Of a DNA stretch of 64,000 nt, positions 58,401-64,000 are shown piece after piece. Made by a program: the position numbers and the translations under genes. The notes beneath the pieces were generated by a model. It was not told the origin of the DNA, did no database searches, and saw only the letters and a list, made by a program, of their open reading frames with translations. The stretch spans positions 1-64,000 of the forward strand of contig NGBS01000327.1 of assembly GCA_002245135.1 (NCBI GenBank), in the 5' to 3' direction. Source of the stretch: Proteromonas lacertae (Eukaryota; Sar; Bigyra; Opalinata; Proteromonadidae). Positions within the stretch are counted from its first letter, which is position 1; every line of letters begins with the position of its first letter.

Positions 58401-61400
58401 TATTATCTTGAATATCTTCAGTATATTTGATTTGATTGTTGAATGGAATTAGATTCTTTGTATTTACTTTAACTTTTGATTCAGTTGAATTAACAAAATG
58501 TCTTCCTCTAAATAATACTGCTCCATTATGTAATAGTTGTAATCTCATTTCACTATATTCCCATGTTTGATTATTTGTACTTCCTAAGGTTAATTCATAG
58601 GATGTTGGATCTTCACAGAAATATTTCTTGCTTTCACCAACTACTTTATCAAATAATTGAATTTCTTTCTCTCCATTCATCATTTTATAGGTTATAAATC
58701 CTTGGTCACCACTTTTTATATATAAAGCTACTTCAAAGAACACTTTTTTACAAACATTAGATGAAAATGTTAAGGTCATTTCATCGCTGGTTTCACCATT
58801 TGGCATATTCTTAACGGTTATTATTATCGATTTTGATTCACTTTTCTCTGTCGGAGTTCCATAGATTAAACCACTTTCTTTATCAAAGTTCATTCCTTTT
58901 GGTAGATTTTCTTCATTTGTTACAACAAAAACCTTTCCTCCATTTTCTATTGATGGATAAAACTCATAATAGATTTCATTATTCAATTCAAATGATGCTG
59001 ATTCATAACTTAGTATTGGTTTATTACTTAAATGAATCATATCAATTACTACAGTTTCATCTTTAAAGAATGATGAATATTTAAATATATTTCTATTTTC
59101 ATATGATAATTTATACCAACCACCTAATTTGGAATTGGATATTATCTTTAATTGTGCATTTACTTTTGGAATACATTTCATAAATGTATAAACTCTATTT
59201 GATACTAATGATCCTTCACTGGATGATAAATATATTGATGTTTCTCCATTTAATATTTCAAATACCACACTTTCTGGCTGACTTTTGATTAAATAATCCA
59301 TTATCAAAAAGTCATTTCCTTCATTACAACCTGCTATATTAACATTTATATCAACAGATACTGTTCTATAAGTAAGACATTCTACTTTTATTACTCCTGA
59401 ATATGAACCAATTGCTTTACCTGTTAAAACTCCGTTAGAATCGATGAATATAAAATCAATTGGAGATATTAATGAAACAGTATGACAAACCAGATTTGTT
59501 GGTATTAATTCAAAATTTTCATTAATTGATGCTACAATACCACCATTTGGATATTCAATTACTGGTTCTGTTAATGGTTTTACTTCAAATATAAATTCAG
59601 AGAAATATTTAATTCCATCTTTTTCAGCTGTTATTATATAAATTCTTTCTTTTTCTATAACACTTACTGTTCCTGATACTTCACCTGTTTCATTTGAAAA
59701 TGATAACCCAATTGGTAAAGATGGTTCAATCGAATATTTAAATCCTTCTAAATTCACATTGTTATTAATAATTCCATATGATATAACATCATTGACATAA
59801 TAATTGTTATATATTGAGGAGTATATAAATGGATATGGTTGATCAGTAAATAACCATTCATTTGGTATTAAGGTATATAATCCGCTATTACTATTATCAT
59901 ATAACAATTCCAATTCTTTCATATTATCATATCCATCTTTTGTATAAACAATTCTTAATTTGTATAGTTGATTTGTTAATTCAATTGTTTTATCAACTTC
60001 ATGTAAACCATTTCCTACTGCTTCAAATATTACTGATCCTAATTCTAGTCTACAATAATCATAACATTTTAATCTCATTTTATAACTTCCGCCTGATTCT
60101 ATATTCAAATATCCCCTGTAATCAGCAATAAATAAATGACTCATTGTTGATGGTAATCCATTCCATAGATCTTCACTTTGAGGATGGAAAATTGATGAAT
60201 CTTCAACTCTTTTCAACATTAGTCTTGAATCAACAGCTGATGCTGGTTCTTCAAATATGTTCACATCAACTTTACTCGCTGTATAATATTTAACTAGCAA
60301 TCCATTGATTTTATTCGCTTTATCACTGTCACTATAACATATTATTTGTACATTGGTTTTAGAAACATCAATTCCACCATTTGAACTAATCTCTACTGAT
60401 TTGAACTGATTATCACAAACTGTTGGAAATCCAATTAATGCTCCATCTAATCTAATACTTAAACCAACTATTGAGGGATTCATTGACCATTTGGATGGAT
60501 ATCCTTCATAAGATGCTGTTACTGTTTTACTTACTCCTTCATTATAAGTGATTGTATTAATTGCATAGGATAAATGAGTTAATAAAAATCCACCATTATA
60601 CATTATGTTGTTGATATTCGTTCTTATACCACTTGGAGTAGTATAATATGCTTTAAAATCATTTTGACCTCCTCCACCCCATGATAAATATCCAATAACA
60701 TGATATCCTTTTGCCAAATGGATTACAAAAGTCTTTTCATCATTGTAAGCAGTAGTTGTATATCTTTCTACTCCATAATTACCATATGCAAACTTTTGAC
60801 TATCATCAGATACTCCTGATAATACATAATCTCCTTCTTCAGCAATATATAAATATCCTCTAATTCTAGCAACAGTAAATTGACATGGAATCCAATAATT
60901 TGTCGTACATAAGTTACTACTATTTGAATATGTTACTTCTGTATTTGTGATAATTATTGGATCTTTTACACTATAATAACCATTTTCATATCCTAACCAC
61001 ATATCTTTTAACTTCTTATTCATAAATTTTGCATCTGCATCAATACCATCTTCTTTTTCTGTCTTCCATATAATAAATTCTAATCCTTCTGTAAAGCTAC
61101 CACCACCTTTTTTCCATTCAAATGTAATATTAAACTGTCTATCAGAATGAAGTAAAACTGTAGTGGTTTTTTCTTTTGTTATATCTGTTGCCCTTCCAGT
61201 AATTCTACCTGTATTCGCATCATACAAAATACCAAAAGGTAAATTAACAATATTTAATACAATTGGCTGAATATTACATTTTAATTTCAAATCATATTCT
61301 ATTTCTAATAAATTGATTGATTCAAAACCATAACTACATTTCACTTCATCTCTTAATACACTTACATAAATAAAAATAAATGTATTATCAGTGAATATAA

Positions 61401-63220
61401 CTTGAACATTATAAACATATTCTTCTTCACTATTTACTATCAAATTATTACCTGAAAATGTCAAACCATCAATACCTTCAGTTGTTGATTTTATAGCTTT
61501 ATCTAATGTTATAGATGCTTCAACTCCAGGCTTTGAATTGAGTTTTGTTGATGCAATACATCCATGATTAACTTCAATATCCCATTCACCATTTATATTA
61601 CACATTCTTGTTTTATAACCACCATCTGGACATGTTAAATATGATTTACCTCCTACATATACTGAATCATAACCTTTTGATGCTGAACATATTGGAATTG
61701 TATTTTTTTGTAAGGTAAACAACCTATATTGAATATAATGACCCCAACCATTATTATATGCCACATTATCTATAACAGAAAATTTATAACTTTCATAGGC
61801 TTTTTTCACATTTTTCAATGAAAATGTTTTAATTTCAGAACAGCCTATAGTTAGTTGCAAACCTAAATTAGTGTTTGAATATATTTCTTCCCAGATTGGA
61901 TGATCTTTATCTGTTGCACCATATATTTTTATATTTTTTGGACTTGTATCACCATTATTACTACATCCACTTATTTTAAATTCATTGAAATAAAATGCAT
62001 TATAACCTTTGAATTTGTATACAATACTAAATGGAAGCCAGAATGCTTTATTCTTTGGATGTGCATTATCCTGTAATGTAATTGCACTATAATCACCTGC
62101 TGCTCCTAATGTAAATACTTTATCCACATTCCTCACTTCTCCTTCATATCCACTACTAGTATAACCCTTAACATCACTTGTATCAACTGTTGCTGTTGTA
62201 GTTATAATTTGAGAAGATGTAATTTTAGCCATTTCTTCTAATGTCACTGATAATGGATCACTTCCTACAGAATCTAATTTATGAATCTCAATTGCTATAA
62301 CATTCTCTCCATTTCTGAGTGAAGGAAGAGGAATCCAAATAATTTCTTCAGTAGCTGCTGCAAATGGAACTATTGCATTACCATTAAAATTTCTTTTGAA
62401 GATTTCATTTCCATTTATGTAGATTATTATACCATCTTTGTAAGTAATTGTTAATTTTGGTGGACCACTATTATTTATGTCAGTAATAGTAAACACATTT
62501 CTATAATATCTTATTTGTGAGGTAAAGTCTAGGAAAGAATCAGATTTGATCCACTCATTGTCATTTTCATCATAATCTTCCTTCCACGAAGTTAATACAG
62601 GTAAATCATTTCTATATTGCCATTGTACAGCTAATAAATGTCTAATAACATCTGTATCAACCAACTTTACTCCATTTCTAGAAAAAAAGACTTTTACTAC
62701 TTCATTCAATTGTATTTCATCTAAATCAATTTTAATGCCTTTAGAATTGCCTATTTGAAAGAATAAATCACCTAATTTAGTATAATCAGAATCTAAGCTT
62801 TCTAACTTTAGCTCATACACACTAGGTATAACACAAACTGCAGTTATCCCAGAACCATCTTTTGATCCTTGTGAAAACAATTGTAGGAGGTTTATTTTTT
62901 GGTTTTCATTGTAGAGAGAAATGGATGTTACTTTGTTATTCTTATCAGTATTTACCTCTTGGTCAGTGTTTCTAACATACCCTTCTATTTTTATTACCAA
63001 TCTTACTTGATTATCAATACATGCTGAGTGATGAAAAGAGTTAAAAGCACGTAAAAAAGGTTTTTCAGGCGAATTAGAGATGATGTCTAAATGATCTAAA
63101 AGCTCACCACCAATATTTTCTTCATTTTCACCAATCTTTGGTAAAGAAGAGTCAGCCAGATATAAGCTAATAGCGACTATAAAAAATAAAAGAAATATGT
63201 TGTATACAAATTAATATCAT
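55415..63220 (-). CDS. Giant PA14-domain type I membrane protein
   Basis: ATG at 63220 with a 31-nt intron (63177-63207) encodes the signal peptide MILIFAISLYLADSS. The ectodomain has a galactose-binding-like module, a discoidin-like block with two CCP-like Cys modules, putative-Ig (He_PIG) repeats with GLSFSNETGEVSG-type strands, and PA14 domains near 61080-60600 and 60300-59850. A second galactose-binding-like and CCP block follows. A Thr/Pro stalk of NPTTQTPT repeats (about 57370-56600) leads to one helix (ALIGIIVAAVVIVIIIVVGL, near 56130) and an acidic cytoplasmic tail ending SSSDESSSGEE. The total is about 2,600 residues. The stalk breaks frame in at least three places, probably because of repeat-length errors in assembly or recent repeat change. 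PA14 proteins commonly bind glycans, so an adhesin is likely. Confidence 0.75.
56600..57370 (-). repeat. Thr/Pro minisatellite in the giant surface protein
   Basis: Irregular tandem units encode NPTTQTPTSIPPTT-like repeats. On the plus strand they appear as GTTGGAGGAATTG and TTTGAGTTGTAGGATTTGG blocks. Repeat copies vary in length and order, as expected for a glycosylated stalk that changes length by slippage. Confidence 0.85.
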
Positions 63221-64000
63221 AAAGATATTGTTGCACATCTTGAATAATAGTATATTCTAAAATTTTCGAGAACAATGTTTTTGTAACGACACGATAAGAA
63301 TTTTCTAAGTGCTTTTTGTGACTTTAAATAGATTTTTCTCAATAACTATAAGGAATAAAATAGTAAAAATTTGTCAAACGATGTATCATGCTTTGAGCTT
63401 TATCATAGTATACTTAGTTTCATAATTACCTCTTTCATGTCATTCGTCTGTTTTTGATATGTTACATTATAATTGAATAACAACAAACATAAATAATAAC
63501 ATTGATATATTTTTATTTGATTTATATCATTTATTAGCTTTAAAAACTATAATACATCTCGAACTGTACTGATTTTAAATACCACGTATTTGGCTAATAG
63601 GGACTGAAATATGTTAATAAATTTTATACGTAATCACTACCTATATACGATATGTATAGTATAGGAGTATTCCAGAAAGGACGATATTAATTTTGACTAG
63701 GTAATTGAATGTAATCATGATATTATGTGATTTTTGATGTATGTGTGTGTAGTTAAATAGAGCCATATTGCTATTTTTGACTAATTGCTTCTAATTAAGA
63801 AGATATCAAAATATTTTTCATATCAGCACTATATGCTGTATTATTATGTTAATCTGAATAGCTAAACCCCATAAATACACTGTATAACATATATTATAGA
63901 TAAATTACTGAATCAATATTCTTCTCCCCTGGAATTCTGTTGCTATTCTAATAAAATAACTATTAAAATATAAAAATAACTATAATACTTATATAATCAT
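63221..64000. other. Upstream flank of the giant protein gene, no gene seen
   Basis: 780 bases of AT-rich sequence with no credible frame on either strand. It would include the promoter of the minus-strand PA14 gene. Confidence 0.6.

Noticed and set aside
59862-60131. Leu/Tyr/His-rich plus-strand frames inside the giant PA14 gene and in STT3
   Set aside because: They are antisense shadows of AT-rich coding sequence, with composition typical of reversed Asn/Asp/Glu codons.

Overview
The window is nuclear DNA from a very AT-rich, gene-dense unicellular eukaryote. Genes are close together on both strands. Most are cut by tiny spliceosomal introns, mostly 25-60 nt, that begin GTAT and end TAG. 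I found these by joining frames across each gap. The gene set includes STT3, ribosomal P0, a DHHC acyltransferase, a tubulin-ligase-like protein, LARP4-like, DCAF4-like, F-box/WD40, a RIT1-type initiator-tRNA modifier and Crinkler/RHS-type NTPases. This fits a free-living or host-associated protist or an early-branching relative of fungi or amoebae. I cannot name the lineage from sequence alone. The nuclear code looks standard, with TAA the dominant stop.

Layout. 1-5608: virion-gene block of a Polinton/Maverick-type element that runs off the left edge. 5609-6483: non-coding, with a structured hairpin and a 111-bp copy of part of the STT3 gene. 6484-14290: one pseudokinase-LRR gene split by a hAT transposon (about 9031-13500), which is itself split by a pogo/Tigger-type transposon (10577-12935, TA target duplication). 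14955-18127: one gene with two P-loop NTPase modules and a nuclease-like C-terminus. 18387-31714: housekeeping cluster (TTLL, STT3, DCAF4-like, a TPR-like gene, SPRY, PCI, DHHC, P0).

31715-43457 is dominated by a giant near-perfect palindrome. Two 5.2-kb arms (32529-37734 and 38253-43457) flank a 518-bp spacer. The left breakpoint lies inside a LARP4-like gene, so the right arm carries a headless copy. Each arm also holds a complete coiled-coil gene and a 1,046-bp non-autonomous hAT element with an exact 8-bp target duplication. 43458-50232: a decayed WD40 fragment, an unknown gene, a surface protein, RIT1, an LRR pseudogene, an F-box/WD40 gene and an RS-domain protein flanked by two copies of a cysteine module. 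50866-55239: a four-finger CCCH protein and two tandem paralogues of unknown family. 55415-63220: a giant secreted/membrane PA14 protein.

The most notable observations are two AT-AC introns of the minor (U12) spliceosome type (18964-19019 and 25394-25451), the palindrome, the three-layer nested insertion, the two-NTPase fusion and the duplicated cysteine module around an RS domain. A few genes (P0, CCCH, F-box/WD40, the PA14 protein) show single-base frame breaks. Some lie in homopolymers or repeats and may be assembly errors.
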